A stretch of DNA of 64,000 nucleotides from Enterobacteriaceae bacterium 4M9 (GCA_010092695.1 JAADJJ010000001.1:2480001-2544000); one strand, 5' to 3'; positions 37,298-46,750 are shown, counted from the first letter of the stretch. Notes: generated by a model from the sequence alone, not told the origin. A program made the numbers and translations.

Positions 37298-39499
37298 ATG
37301 ATGATAAAAAAAACGCACACGCTGCTGGCGCTCAATCCGCTGCTGCTTGCAATGATGGCACCGGCGCTCGCACAGCAAACTGATGATGAAACGATGGTCA
37401 TTTCCGCCAACCGCAGCAACCGCACCGTAGCAGAAATGGCGCAGACCACCTGGGTGATTGAGAACGCAGAACTGCAACAGCAGATTCAGGGCGGCAAAGA
37501 GTTAAAGGATGCGCTGGCGCAGTTGATTCCAGGCCTTGATGTCAGTAGCCAAAGCCGGACTAACTACGGCATGAACGTTCGTGGCCGCCCGCTGGTGGTG
37601 TTGGTTGACGGAGTGCGCCTGAACTCCTCGCGTACTGACAGCCGACAGCTTGACTCCATCGATCCGTTTAATATCGACCACGTTGAGGTTATCTCCGGGG
37701 CCACTTCACTCTATGGCGGCGGCAGTACCGGCGGTCTGATAAATATTGTGACCAAAAAGGGACAGTCAGAAACGCAAATCGAATTTGAGGCGGGAACCAA
37801 AAGCGGGTTTAACAGCAGTAAAGATCATGATGAGCGCATTGCCAGCTCCCTTTCGGGTGGCAACGAGCACATTTCCGGGCGTATGTCGGTGGCGTATCAG
37901 AAATTCGGCGGCTGGTTTGACGGCAACGGCGATGCCACCCTGCTGGATAACACGCAGACCGGGTTACAGTATTCCGACCGTCTGGATGTCATGGGAACCG
38001 GCACACTCAATATTGATGAAACCCAGCAGCTGCAACTGGTGACCCAGTATTATAAAAGCCAGGGCGATGACGACTACGGACTGAACCTGGGCAAAGATTT
38101 TTCGGCGTTAACCGGCGCCAGCACGCCGTATGTCAGTAAGGGGCTGAACTCCGATCGTATTCCCGGCACTGAGCGCCACCTGATTAGCCTGCAATATTCC
38201 AACAGTGACTTTCTGGGCCAGGAGTTAGTCGGCCAGGTTTACTATCGTGATGAATCACTGCTGTTCTATCCGTTCCCCACCGTCAATGCGAACCAGCAAG
38301 CGACCGCGTTTTCCTCATCCCAGCAGGATACGGACCAGTACGGGGCGAAGCTCACGCTTAACAGCAAGCCGCTGGATAACTGGCAGCTTACTTACGGGGT
38401 AGATGCCGACCACGAGCGCTTTACCTCTAACCAGATGTTCTTCGATTTAGCGCAGGCAAGCGCCTCCGGTGGGCTGAATAACCGCAAAATATACTCTACC
38501 GGGCGTTATCCGGCTTACGACATCAGCAATCTGGCGGCGTTTTTGCAGTCCAGTTATGACATTAACGATATTTTCACGCTCAGCGGCGGCGTACGGTATC
38601 AGTACACCGAGAATAAGATTGATGATTTTATCGGTTATGCGCAGCAGCAACAGATTGCAGCAGGCACTGCCCGCTCTGCCGATGCCATTCCCGGTGGTTC
38701 GACAGATTACGACAACTTCCTGTTTAACGCAGGTCTGCTGATGAACATCAGCGAACGCCAGCAGACATGGTTTAACTTCTCCCAGGGCGTAGAGTTGCCG
38801 GACCCTGGTAAATACTACGGGCGTGGCACCTATGGCGCGCCCGTTAATGGCCACCTGCCGTTAACTAACAGCGTCAATGTGGATGCCAGTAAGCTACAGG
38901 GTGTGAAGGTTGACTCTTACGAGCTGGGCTGGCGCTACACGGGGGACAATTTACGTACCCAAATCGCCGCCTACTATTCGCTGTCTGACAAAAGCGTGGT
39001 GGCTAACCGGGATTTAACCATCAGTGTGGTGGACGACAAACGTCGTATTTACGGCGTGGAAGGCGCGGTGGATTATTTTATTCCTGATACCAACTGGAGC
39101 ACCGGTGCGAACTTCAACGTGCTGAAAACTGAGTCCAAAGTCAACGGCAGTTGGCAGAAATATGATGTGAAGGTCGCCAGTCCGTCAAAAGCGACGGCGT
39201 ATATTGGCTGGGCACCGGACCCGTGGAGCCTGCGCGTTCAGAGCACCACCTCGTTTAAGGTCAGCGACGATGCCGGTAACAGCCTTGACGGTTACACCAC
39301 CGTAGATTTGCTCGGCAGCTACCAGCTTCCCGTTGGTACGCTTGGCTTTAGCGTTGAGAACCTCTTTGACCGCGACTACACCACCGTCTGGGGACAGCGC
39401 GCGCCGCTTTACTACAGTCCTGGCTACGGTCCTGCCTCGTTGTATGACTACAAAGGCCGTGGTCGTACGTTTGGTGTGAATTATTCCGTGCTTTTCTGA
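37298..39499 (+). CDS. iutA: Ferric aerobactin TonB-dependent receptor IutA
   Basis: A 733-residue outer-membrane receptor that imports ferric aerobactin; it is also a cloacin and phage receptor in related bacteria. Signal peptide, TonB box (DDETMVISANRS), plug domain (LDVSSQSRTNYGMNVRGRP, GGGSTGGLINIVTKKG) and barrel, ending RTFGVNYSVLF with terminal Phe. Three ATGs in a row (37295, 37298, 37301) are possible starts: 37298 gives the family N-terminus MMI, and 37301 has the best spacing to AAGGA. Confidence 0.97.
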   Translation: MMIKKTHTLLALNPLLLAMMAPALAQQTDDETMVISANRSNRTVAEMAQTTWVIENAELQQQIQGGKELKDALAQLIPGLDVSSQSRTNYGMNVRGRPLVVLVDGVRLNSSRTDSRQLDSIDPFNIDHVEVISGATSLYGGGSTGGLINIVTKKGQSETQIEFEAGTKSGFNSSKDHDERIASSLSGGNEHISGRMSVAYQKFGGWFDGNGDATLLDNTQTGLQYSDRLDVMGTGTLNIDETQQLQLVTQYYKSQGDDDYGLNLGKDFSALTGASTPYVSKGLNSDRIPGTERHLISLQYSNSDFLGQELVGQVYYRDESLLFYPFPTVNANQQATAFSSSQQDTDQYGAKLTLNSKPLDNWQLTYGVDADHERFTSNQMFFDLAQASASGGLNNRKIYSTGRYPAYDISNLAAFLQSSYDINDIFTLSGGVRYQYTENKIDDFIGYAQQQQIAAGTARSADAIPGGSTDYDNFLFNAGLLMNISERQQTWFNFSQGVELPDPGKYYGRGTYGAPVNGHLPLTNSVNVDASKLQGVKVDSYELGWRYTGDNLRTQIAAYYSLSDKSVVANRDLTISVVDDKRRIYGVEGAVDYFIPDTNWSTGANFNVLKTESKVNGSWQKYDVKVASPSKATAYIGWAPDPWSLRVQSTTSFKVSDDAGNSLDGYTTVDLLGSYQLPVGTLGFSVENLFDRDYTTVWGQRAPLYYSPGYGPASLYDYKGRGRTFGVNYSVLF

Positions 39500-39510
39500 T
39501 GTAAATGAAT

Positions 39511-39532
39511 CCGCCCGGTGCAGGCCGGGCGG
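39511..39532. terminator. GC-rich hairpin after iutA
   Basis: CCGCCCGG-TGCAGG-CCGGGCGG is a perfect 8-base stem with a 6-base loop, 12 bp after the iutA stop and between convergent genes. No T tract follows on the plus strand, so it may be a Rho-assisted or weak terminator. Confidence 0.6.
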
Positions 39533-39589
39533 AGATATTCACGTGTTATCCCAATTCTTTTTATGATTACCGCCCTGCCAGAGAAGTCT

Positions 39590-40321
39590 TCATGGCTGAT
39601 AAAACGTGACGGTGTAACCTTGCTCGCGCCAGTTGTCGAGCTGCTCCTGCTGGCGGCGCGAGAGCGCTTTGCCTGTCCATACCAGAAGGTGCTGACCGGG
39701 GAAAAGCTCCGGGCGCGGTGAATCCAGCGGTTCTGCAAGTACGTCAATATTTTTGCCGTGTGCTGACAAACGCCAGGCTTCGAGCCACAGGCGCATGCGA
39801 TCGCTATTGCCCCAGCTCATCAGAAGTGCGGCATTCGCCTCCAGCTTTCTGGCTGCGCGCAGACTGAGCACCGCAAATTCCATCAGTACGCCATCAAGAA
39901 AACTGCATATCGCGCGGGCGGTGTTTTGTTCAAGGCTCAGCCGCTGACGTGCCGGTAAAATAATATTATCAATAAGCGTATCGATCGGGTGTTGCTGGCC
40001 CAGGGTAGTGATTTTTACGCGCAGCTTTTCTGAACTGGCGTGACGCAACACGGCCATGAGTTCTTCCTGATAAACGCTCCAGCCGTCATGCACAGCGACC
40101 TTTTTTTGCTCAAGCAACGCTTTGACTTTGCCAACCGAGACACCGCTTTCCATCCAGCGTTTAATCTCTTCGATGCGCCGGATATCGTCTTCATCAAACT
40201 GTCGGTGCCCGCCTTCACTGCGTTGCGGCTTGAGCAGTCCATAGCGTCGCTGCCACGCCCGGAGTGTTACCGGGTTGATTCCGCATCGCTCAGCGACTTC
40301 GCCGATACTGTAAAAGGCCAT
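39590..40321 (-). CDS. bluR: MerR-type repressor BluR (YcgE)
   Basis: A 243-residue MerR-family protein. The winged helix starts AFYSIGEVAERCGINPVTLRAWQRRYGLL, followed by GGHRQFDEDDIRRI. A C-terminal MlrA-like region follows. In E. coli BluR represses the ycgZ-ymgAB operon and is released when BluF binds it in blue light. GAGGGAG precedes the ATG. It is downstream of bluF on the same strand, with a TTGTACA/TGTACAA inverted repeat between. Confidence 0.93.
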   Translation of the reverse strand: MAFYSIGEVAERCGINPVTLRAWQRRYGLLKPQRSEGGHRQFDEDDIRRIEEIKRWMESGVSVGKVKALLEQKKVAVHDGWSVYQEELMAVLRHASSEKLRVKITTLGQQHPIDTLIDNIILPARQRLSLEQNTARAICSFLDGVLMEFAVLSLRAARKLEANAALLMSWGNSDRMRLWLEAWRLSAHGKNIDVLAEPLDSPRPELFPGQHLLVWTGKALSRRQQEQLDNWREQGYTVTFYQP

Positions 40322-40378
40322 AGCTCCCTCGTTCGTTCACCTGCACTACTTAAGTGTACGTTAGCGAATTCAGGTAAC

Positions 40379-40405
40379 TTGTACAAACGGTTTGTTACTG
40401 TACAA
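40379..40405. promoter_or_regulatory. Putative BluR site upstream of bluR
   Basis: TTGTACA (40379-40385) and TGTACAA (40399-40405) are inverted 7-base arms spaced by 13 bases, 58 bp before the bluR start. The same arms with 8-base spacing occur upstream of ycgZ. Confidence 0.6.
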
Positions 40406-40456
40406 CACTGCCGTCACAAAATACCGGCGAGTGGTGTCATCAGGCTTAATAAAACC

Positions 40457-41683
40457 TTAAAACAGCAGGTGTTCGCCTTTTCTTTCTGGCCACGCAACGG
40501 CGGGAATGTTACCGAGTCCAGGCTTTGCAAAAAGATTGCCCTGGAAATGTGAAATACCGGCAGACTCAAGCCACATCCACTCCTGGGGTTTTTCGACACC
40601 TACCGCAGTAACCGAAATCTCAAGCGAGGCACAGCACTGCACAATGGCCTCAATGATGGCCTGCCGTGGACCGCTTTTATGCACATCCCCGATAAGGTCA
40701 CGGTTGATTTTAATGTTGTCCGGCTGGAACTGTGCCAGCAGTGAAAGCCCGGCAAAACCAGCACCAAAGTGCTCAATTGCCACACTGATGCCTGCGGCTT
40801 TCAGTTGTCTGACGGCATCGGTAAAGGCATCAAGGCGTGAGATAACTTCACGTTCGGTAAATTCCACCGTGACCTGTTCTGGTACCAGTCCACTGGCTTC
40901 AATTTCCTGCACCAGAAAACGGACGGCGTCAGGAATGTTCACCAGCGTCATGGGCAGCAGATTGACAGAGAGCATCTTCTGTTTGAGATTGAGTTGACCG
41001 GCCATCGCAAAGGCGACTTTCTTACTTTCCAGGTCGGCGCGGTATATCTCGTCGTCTGCCAGGGTTGAAAAATAAGCCGGTGCGGGTGCCGCATCGCGTG
41101 TTCGCAGTAATGCCTCAAGTGAAACAATCTCGCGGGCGAGCGGGTCGATAATGGGCTGGAAGGCAAAAGTGTAGGCGCTCGTGCTATCTTCGGTAAGTTG
41201 CTGGGCCGGAGTGTCGCGATCGGCAACAAAATTCCAGTAATCATCCGCTGGAATTTCGTAGTAATTATCTTTGTTCCTGGTTTCAACAAAAGAGCGGAAA
41301 TACTGCAGCGCGCGGTCATTATAGATAAGCTGGTATTTGGTTGTTCCCTTTTCAAGCACGTTCTGCAGTAGCGCTTCACTGCTGTGCTCGCGCAGGTCAA
41401 AAAGCTCCATGCCGACCTTACCAAAGCGTCGCGCAGGCGCATAATCATACAGTAATTCCACAATGTTGAAGTGGCGGCGGTCTTTGCAGATATGCTGAAA
41501 GATGGCGGTTACGTTCTCTTCTGGCCCTTCCAGCAACTGGAAGAAATGCCTGCCGTTAAAAAGCAGAATGCCAGTTACGTCCATCTGCTGGTTACGTTGG
41601 CTTGCTACGGCAACCATGTCCTCCAGCGTTTTAATCGGCACATCGTCACAGATATGGCTGCGGTAAATCAGTGTGGTGAGCAT
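40457..41683 (-). CDS. bluF: Blue-light sensor BluF (YcgF), BLUF-EAL protein
   Basis: A 408-residue protein. The BLUF flavin domain is at 1-95 (LTTLIYRSHI with the photoactive Tyr, DVTGILLFN, FFQLLEGP with the Gln). The EAL domain (about 155-400) is degenerate: IEHFGAGFAGLS replaces the catalytic D-D-F-G-T-G-Y, and AVGVEKPQE the usual A-E-G-V-E, so no c-di-GMP hydrolysis is expected, as in E. coli. BluF instead binds BluR. The start is ATG 41683 by family N-terminus; an extension to 41716 lacks support. Confidence 0.94.
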   Translation of the reverse strand: MLTTLIYRSHICDDVPIKTLEDMVAVASQRNQQMDVTGILLFNGRHFFQLLEGPEENVTAIFQHICKDRRHFNIVELLYDYAPARRFGKVGMELFDLREHSSEALLQNVLEKGTTKYQLIYNDRALQYFRSFVETRNKDNYYEIPADDYWNFVADRDTPAQQLTEDSTSAYTFAFQPIIDPLAREIVSLEALLRTRDAAPAPAYFSTLADDEIYRADLESKKVAFAMAGQLNLKQKMLSVNLLPMTLVNIPDAVRFLVQEIEASGLVPEQVTVEFTEREVISRLDAFTDAVRQLKAAGISVAIEHFGAGFAGLSLLAQFQPDNIKINRDLIGDVHKSGPRQAIIEAIVQCCASLEISVTAVGVEKPQEWMWLESAGISHFQGNLFAKPGLGNIPAVAWPERKGEHLLF

Positions 41684-41999
41684 GAAAATTCCGAACGCAG
41701 AAGATTGTGTTGCCACCTTAGCAGATACAGACCAGAACGTCTCGCAACCCCTTGTGAAATTAACATTTTTTTTACCGCATCATGACGTGAAACATTCGCC
41801 ATCCCCTAAAAATCAGGCGGAAAAGCTATACGCTGGTACAGGCAAGACAGGGCTGATGGCGTGAATCTTTCGCTATTGCAATGAAAATAAAGCATAAAAT
41901 CTGAGGTTAAATATTTGTACAATTTAACCTGTACAAGTTTGGATTTATTGTATAGGTTTAATGGCATCTTTACTGGTTGTTAATTAGCTGGAGTGACAT
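41684..41999. promoter_or_regulatory. bluF/ycgZ divergent promoter region with putative BluR operator
   Basis: TTGTACA (41915-41921) and TGTACAA (41930-41936) form a perfect 7-base inverted repeat with an 8-base spacer, about 64 bp before ycgZ. TATAGG at 41951-41956, just downstream, may be part of the -10 element. This is where BluR represses ycgZ-ymgAB in E. coli. Confidence 0.65.
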
Positions 42000-42239
42000 A
42001 TGCAACAGAACGCTTACATTCAGGATGCCTCAGGTGCCATTACCCGTTATTTCAGTAAAGCCTCCCTACCTTCACAGCAGGCAACGTTAGGTGAGATTGC
42101 GCTGGATATTTTGCGCGATGGGCGCTCGCTTAGCCGCAAGGCGATTTGTACAAAATTACTGCATCGCATGGAGCGCGCAACTACCGCGCAAGAGGAACGT
42201 CATTACCATGACTTGATTGGTTTACTGTTTGAACGCTGA
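42000..42239 (+). CDS. ycgZ: YcgZ, two-component connector of the BluR regulon
   Basis: A 79-residue protein very close to E. coli YcgZ (SAGAITRYF-type segment here as SGAITRYFSKA, TLGEIALDILRDGRSLSRK, LIGLLFER at the end). GGAG lies six bases before the ATG. YcgZ, YmgA and AriR are small proteins of one family that act through the Rcs phosphorelay on colanic acid and biofilm genes. Confidence 0.93.
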   Translation: MQQNAYIQDASGAITRYFSKASLPSQQATLGEIALDILRDGRSLSRKAICTKLLHRMERATTAQEERHYHDLIGLLFER

Positions 42240-42312
42240 GAATCGCGTAAACCATTAAGCTGGTCTCTCAGAGGGCAAACCCGCCAGGCTGCGGACCAGC
42301 AGAGATGTTGCT

Positions 42313-42612
42313 ATGAACAGTAGTGAAAATGAACAACTGACAGATGTACTGATTGGCGAGGCGGTACTTTTCCTGTTACGGGGTAAAAGTCCTGTCACGA
42401 CCCGAGCGCTGATTTCCCGGCTGCGCGCTATGCTGGCGCAGGAAACCGATGTCCGGCGACGAGAAGCGCTAAAAAGCGTCATTGTTGAAATCAGCGCTCG
42501 TGAGAATGGGGTGCCGCGTCAGAATGCAGTCGCTAAAGCACAGCACAGCAATAAGGACAATGTCCTCGCTCTGCCTGGCACAACGCATTGCGATATATCC
42601 CGTAAACACTGA
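42313..42612 (+). CDS. ymgA: YmgA-like small regulatory protein
   Basis: A 99-residue protein of the YmgA/AriR/YcgZ family, with SENEQLTDVLIGEAVLFLLRGK at the N-terminus and RREALKSVIVEISAREN later; the family helix pattern is kept, and E. coli YmgA has the same N-E-x-x-x-x-x-x-x-G-x-A-V-L core. The last 30 residues are variable. The ribosome binding site is weak. Second gene of the ycgZ operon. Confidence 0.75.
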   Translation: MNSSENEQLTDVLIGEAVLFLLRGKSPVTTRALISRLRAMLAQETDVRRREALKSVIVEISARENGVPRQNAVAKAQHSNKDNVLALPGTTHCDISRKH

Positions 42613-42649
42613 CAGCTAACGGTAAAAATCACTATAAGGGTGAAAGTCA

Positions 42650-42928
42650 ATGAACCAGGTTATGTTTCAACAATCCAATATCCACGCCATGCTGCCTGAT
42701 TCCGGCCTGTTGGAATATTTCCGCAACTCGGGTGACAGGTTTGTTGAAGAGTTCGCGGTATTGCAGCTTGCGATTAATACCATTCTCGTCTCTGAGAAGC
42801 ATATCTCCCACAAAGCCATTATTTTGTGGTTAGTGAAAGCACTGGAAACAACGGATGATGTTGTCATGGCTGATGTTATTCGCCAGACGCTCGAAATTGT
42901 GGTCAGCTATACCATGGACGATATTTAA
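42650..42928 (+). CDS. ariR: AriR (YmgB), biofilm and acid-resistance regulator
   Basis: A 92-residue protein that matches E. coli AriR along its length (EYFRNSGDRFVEEFAVLQLAI, KAIILWLVKALETT, VIRQTLEIVVSYT-DD). AriR binds DNA or partners to influence biofilm formation and acid survival. AAGGG precedes the ATG. Third gene of the operon; a ymgC equivalent was not seen downstream. Confidence 0.9.
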   Translation: MNQVMFQQSNIHAMLPDSGLLEYFRNSGDRFVEEFAVLQLAINTILVSEKHISHKAIILWLVKALETTDDVVMADVIRQTLEIVVSYTMDDI

Positions 42929-43221
42929 GTCGTCTGATTGAGCGCCGGGCTGGGCCAGTGGAGAGCATCTCAGGGTGATCCACTGGCTTTTCCCTGGATG
43001 TGGGCATACGCTGGCGTAAAAAACGCCTTGCCCTGAAAACGGCGGTTAATCGCTCTAACGCGCCATATGTTCAAACACCTCGTTCAACTCCACTCCCTTC
43101 CCGCGATTCACCTCAGAATAAACATCTTTTCCTTTTATTTCAGGGGGATTGTGCATACTCTGGAGTGCAATATCTTTTGTGGTTTGCCATCGTTCACGTT
43201 AAACAGAAAGAGCCTTGGATA

Positions 43222-43740
43222 ATGAAAAATGAACATATTGGGGAAATCATCCTTGATAAGAGCGCTATTGCACAGGGCGTTGCAAAGGTCGCTGCGCAAC
43301 TTAATCAGGATTTTGATGATGCGGTGATTATTACGGTTGTACCCGGCGGGATACTCTATACGGCCGATCTCACCCGGCAGCTCACCTTTGACATTGCAAT
43401 GGATTATATTTCCTGCCCTCACACGCCAGGCGACAGAAATAACACTTCCACCATTGTTTTTCATAACAATATTGATATACGCGATCGGCACGTCATTCTT
43501 ATTGATGATGCGATTGAGTCTGGCGGTACGATGAAACGTCTGGTAGCACATCTGGAAGAAAACTTTGCGCCAGCATCCATCTCGGTTGCTGTCTTGTTTG
43601 TTAAGCCCGGACGAGTGGATATTCCGGTTAAACAGTATTACGCCTGTGAGATGGTTAATGACGATCTTCTGATTGGCTATGGCATGCCGTGGCAGAACAA
43701 ATACCGCAACCTGCCCTTTGTCGCCAGATTAAAACGCTAA
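43222..43740 (+). CDS. Phosphoribosyltransferase, hypoxanthine PRTase-like
   Basis: A 172-residue type I phosphoribosyltransferase. The PRPP-binding loop VILIDDAIESGGTM is at about residues 92-105 and the pyrophosphate loop region at VPGGILYTADL. It is similar to Hpt but lacks clear identity to a purine-specific enzyme. The start ATG 43222 is chosen because homology begins there; the frame is open to 43000 without support. It stands alone between the ymg operon and the lacI gene. Confidence 0.8.
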   Translation: MKNEHIGEIILDKSAIAQGVAKVAAQLNQDFDDAVIITVVPGGILYTADLTRQLTFDIAMDYISCPHTPGDRNNTSTIVFHNNIDIRDRHVILIDDAIESGGTMKRLVAHLEENFAPASISVAVLFVKPGRVDIPVKQYYACEMVNDDLLIGYGMPWQNKYRNLPFVARLKR

Positions 43741-44170
43741 ATCTGCGTTTCATTCCATGGGCAACGCCACTGCGAGACCTGGCATGCTGGCTCTGGCACA
43801 GCGCCAGGACTCTTCACGCTTGTGTGCATGCTGCTATGCAGGCGATGAATCTCGCCATGAATACGATTATCACCTCTTTTTATCGCCGCTTCGCGGCATA
43901 TTCGTCCCTTTATAGCGGTGATTCATTTTTCATCTTACTAAACACGACATCTAAACAAAGGTGATACGTTCTGTGTGTTTAGTTGCCTGCCCCAGCCATG
44001 CTTGATAGCTTTCACAAATTGACGCACTCACCGCGTTAAGCCCCGGAAGATGGCTTGCACAGAGCCTGGTTGCCCAATACATTTGTCTGTAACGTTTCAC
44101 TAAAACGATACAGATAGCCCGGTTGGGGTCATCACCCTCACACGCAGCCGCCAGTCAGGAGATGCCGACA
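43741..44170. other. Intergenic region before the lacI-type gene
   Basis: No gene recognised. Near its end CGTTT-CACTA-AAACG (44093-44107) is an inverted repeat with the central CG-flanked look of a LacI-family half-site pair, 63 bp before the lacI-type start, and could be an autoregulatory operator. Confidence 0.4.
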
Positions 44171-45220
44171 ATGGCAAATATTCGCGATGTCGCCACGCTT
44201 GCAGGCGTATCCGTCAGTAGCGTCTCTAATGTGCTCAATGGTCGCCTCGACCAGATGAGTCCGGCTACACGGGAACGTATCGAACAGGCAATGAATACGC
44301 TGAACTATCAGCCCAATCGCATTGCACAGCAGCTCAAAACTGGCCATGTCCGTATGTTTGGCCTGCTGGTACCGTCTATCGTCAACCCAAGTTTCTCAGC
44401 CTTTGCCCGCGAGGTGGACTTAGCGGCCAGAGCGCACAACTATCGGGTGCTGTTAGGCAATACCTACCGCCAGGAAGACGAGGAACGCGCTTTTATTGAA
44501 GACATGTTTGCCCATGGCGTGCGTGGCATTATCGTTGCCGCCAGTGACATCCGAAAAATGCATTTTGTGAAAGCAGCCAGACAGGGAATGGTCATCATTA
44601 ATTATGACAACCGGCTGACCTGTAATATTGATAACGAATTCCGGCAGTTTGACAGTGTCTCGATGGATAACGTTGAGGCTGGACGCATCGCTGCATCGCA
44701 CCTTATTGAAAGGGGCTGCAAAAATATTGTTCTGGCAACGGAAGCCGGTCTGACCATGAGCCGCAGTCATAAAATCGATGGTTTTCAGACGGTAGTGCGT
44801 AACCATCAATTCCCGGTCGCTCAGCGTGTCGTTGAAGAGAAAGCGCGCGGTGGATATGGCGATACGGAAATGACAGACCTGGGCTATACCCTTGCCGGGC
44901 GCATTCTTAACATATCGCCACGCCCGGATGGAGTTGTCGCCATTAACGATGCGGTTGGCGTGGGATTGCTGGCAGGATTACGCGATGCGGGCGTAGGAGT
45001 ACCTGATGAAATCTCCGTTATCGGGATAGATAACATACCCCTGTCGAAGCTGACCTACCCGCCAATGAGTTCGGTCGTGCCGCCATTGGAGAAAATGGCG
45101 CAACTGATGATAACACGACTTTTACAGCGTATTGATAACCCGCAGCTGGCCTGCGAAGAGTTTTTATTTGCACCTGCGCTAATAAGCCGCCAGTCGGTGA
45201 GGAAAAGCGATACCTGGTAA
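44171..45220 (+). CDS. LacI-family transcriptional regulator
   Basis: A 349-residue repressor: helix-turn-helix ANIRDVATLAGVSVSSVSNVLNGR at the N-terminus and hinge YQPNRIAQQLKTG, then a periplasmic-binding-protein fold (MFGLLVPSIVNPSF, PDGVVAINDAVGVGLLAGL, SVIGIDNIPLSKLTYPPMSSV). The start is ATG 44171: AGGAG ends nine bases before it, and an upstream ATG at 44162 is too close to that site. It probably controls the transporter-dehydrogenase-mutarotase genes that follow. Confidence 0.9.
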   Translation: MANIRDVATLAGVSVSSVSNVLNGRLDQMSPATRERIEQAMNTLNYQPNRIAQQLKTGHVRMFGLLVPSIVNPSFSAFAREVDLAARAHNYRVLLGNTYRQEDEERAFIEDMFAHGVRGIIVAASDIRKMHFVKAARQGMVIINYDNRLTCNIDNEFRQFDSVSMDNVEAGRIAASHLIERGCKNIVLATEAGLTMSRSHKIDGFQTVVRNHQFPVAQRVVEEKARGGYGDTEMTDLGYTLAGRILNISPRPDGVVAINDAVGVGLLAGLRDAGVGVPDEISVIGIDNIPLSKLTYPPMSSVVPPLEKMAQLMITRLLQRIDNPQLACEEFLFAPALISRQSVRKSDTW

Positions 45221-45261
45221 TTTTTAGCGGAACATTTACGGGGCCTTAAGGCGACACGCTC

Positions 45262-45295
45262 AGTGCTGTGAAACACAGCACTACTGCCCTGTTTT
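45262..45295 (+). terminator. Hairpin after the lacI-type gene
   Basis: AGTGCTGTG-AAA-CACAGCACT (45262-45282) is a perfect 9-base stem with a 3-base loop, followed nine bases later by GTTTTTA. It likely separates the regulator from the operon at 45443. Confidence 0.6.
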
Positions 45296-45442
45296 TATCT
45301 CTGAAACGGGTTATCGAGTCACTAATAACAACATTATTTGTATTCTGATATTTGATTGGGGATTAACGTTTTTTAAATCTATGCCAGCAACACGGCAGGA
45401 ACCCTGCCCTGTTATTCTGTTTAACCTTACAGGAATAATATA

Positions 45443-46750
45443 ATGGCTAAAAGAACGCCGCACGAAATAGAGCGCAGCGCAATAAAAAAACTCACATTGA
45501 ATATTGTACCATTAATGGTGCTGTTGTATTTTTTGGCTTTCCTGGACAGGAATAACATGGCCTATGCTGCCATTGCACTGGAGGATAATCTGGGGCTTAC
45601 GGCATCGGCATTTGGTTTTGCTTCAGGTATTTTCTTTATCGGGTATTTTTTGTTTGAAATCCCCAGCAATGCCGGGACAATTAAGTTTGGTCCACGAGTC
45701 TGGTTTGCCCGCATTCTGATTACCTGGGGCATTTTCGCTACATTGTTAGGGTTTGTGCGCACGCCGCTTGAACTGTACATTTGTCGCTTTATGCTCGGCG
45801 TGTGCGAGGCTGGTTTTTTCCCCTCTGTCGTCTATTATTTCACGGTGTTCTTTCCGCAAAAATACCGCACCAAAATTCTCGGGCTGTTTATTATTGTCCA
45901 GCCGCTTTCCAACGCTCTCGGCTCTCCGCTTTCCGGACTGATTCTCAACCCTGAGAACAACTGGCTGGGCCTGGAGTCGTGGCGGTGGTTGTTTATTATT
46001 GAAGGCCTCCCACCGATTATTATCGGACTTATCATCCCTTTTATTATTAAGAACTCGCCAAAAGAGGTGGGTTATCTGGATATGGAAGAGAAAGCCTGGC
46101 TCATTGAGTCAGCGGGGCGCAGTAAATCAGGCTCTGAAATTACGCTGGCTGATTTTTTAAGTGGAATAAAGAACAAAAAATACCTGCTTTATGCGTTGCT
46201 TAATTTTGGCATGGTATGCGGCATTTATGGCTTTGGAATGTGGCTACCGTCCATTATCTCCGCTCTGTCCGGTGGCGATATAGTGCAGGTCAGTTTGCTT
46301 GCGTTCATCCCCTATGGCCTGGCGGCATTGCTGGTTTACCCGTGGAGCCTGTGGGCTACCAGAAGCAAGCAAATCGGTGTTTTTGCCGGTATCAGCATGG
46401 TTATCGCGGCCATTGGGCTTACGGGGGCTGTTGTTTTCTTTAGCTATAGCATTCTATTTGCGCTGGGGTTCTTGTGCATTGCCGCCATCGGGATCTATAC
46501 GGCAGTACCCTGCTTTTTGTCTATGCCTGCCAATATTTCATCCGGCGGTGCCGCTGCTGCTGGATTAGCGGTTGTGAGCAGTATTGGCAATATTGGCGGT
46601 TTTGTTGCGCCCTGGGTTGTCGGGCTACTTAAAGATATCAGCAGCAGCAATATACCCGGCCTGATGTTTCTGGCGCTGAGCCTGCTGCTCACCGGTTTAA
46701 TGTGTATTTTCTACTGCGCAAAGCAGCGTGAAGGTGTAATTCATTCCTGA
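45443..46750 (+). CDS. MFS transporter, anion:cation symporter (ACS) family
   Basis: A 435-residue, 12-helix transporter. ACS-family marks: IVPLMVLLYFLAFLDRNNMAYA in the first helix, RFMLGVCEAGFFPSVVYYF and SWRWLFIIEGLPPII. Members import sugar acids and other organic anions (glucarate, tartrate, hydroxyphenylacetate). CAGGA precedes the ATG. First gene of an operon with an SDR and a RbsD/FucU protein, so a sugar acid or deoxy-sugar derivative is a likely cargo; this is inference. Confidence 0.88.
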   Translation: MAKRTPHEIERSAIKKLTLNIVPLMVLLYFLAFLDRNNMAYAAIALEDNLGLTASAFGFASGIFFIGYFLFEIPSNAGTIKFGPRVWFARILITWGIFATLLGFVRTPLELYICRFMLGVCEAGFFPSVVYYFTVFFPQKYRTKILGLFIIVQPLSNALGSPLSGLILNPENNWLGLESWRWLFIIEGLPPIIIGLIIPFIIKNSPKEVGYLDMEEKAWLIESAGRSKSGSEITLADFLSGIKNKKYLLYALLNFGMVCGIYGFGMWLPSIISALSGGDIVQVSLLAFIPYGLAALLVYPWSLWATRSKQIGVFAGISMVIAAIGLTGAVVFFSYSILFALGFLCIAAIGIYTAVPCFLSMPANISSGGAAAAGLAVVSSIGNIGGFVAPWVVGLLKDISSSNIPGLMFLALSLLLTGLMCIFYCAKQREGVIHS

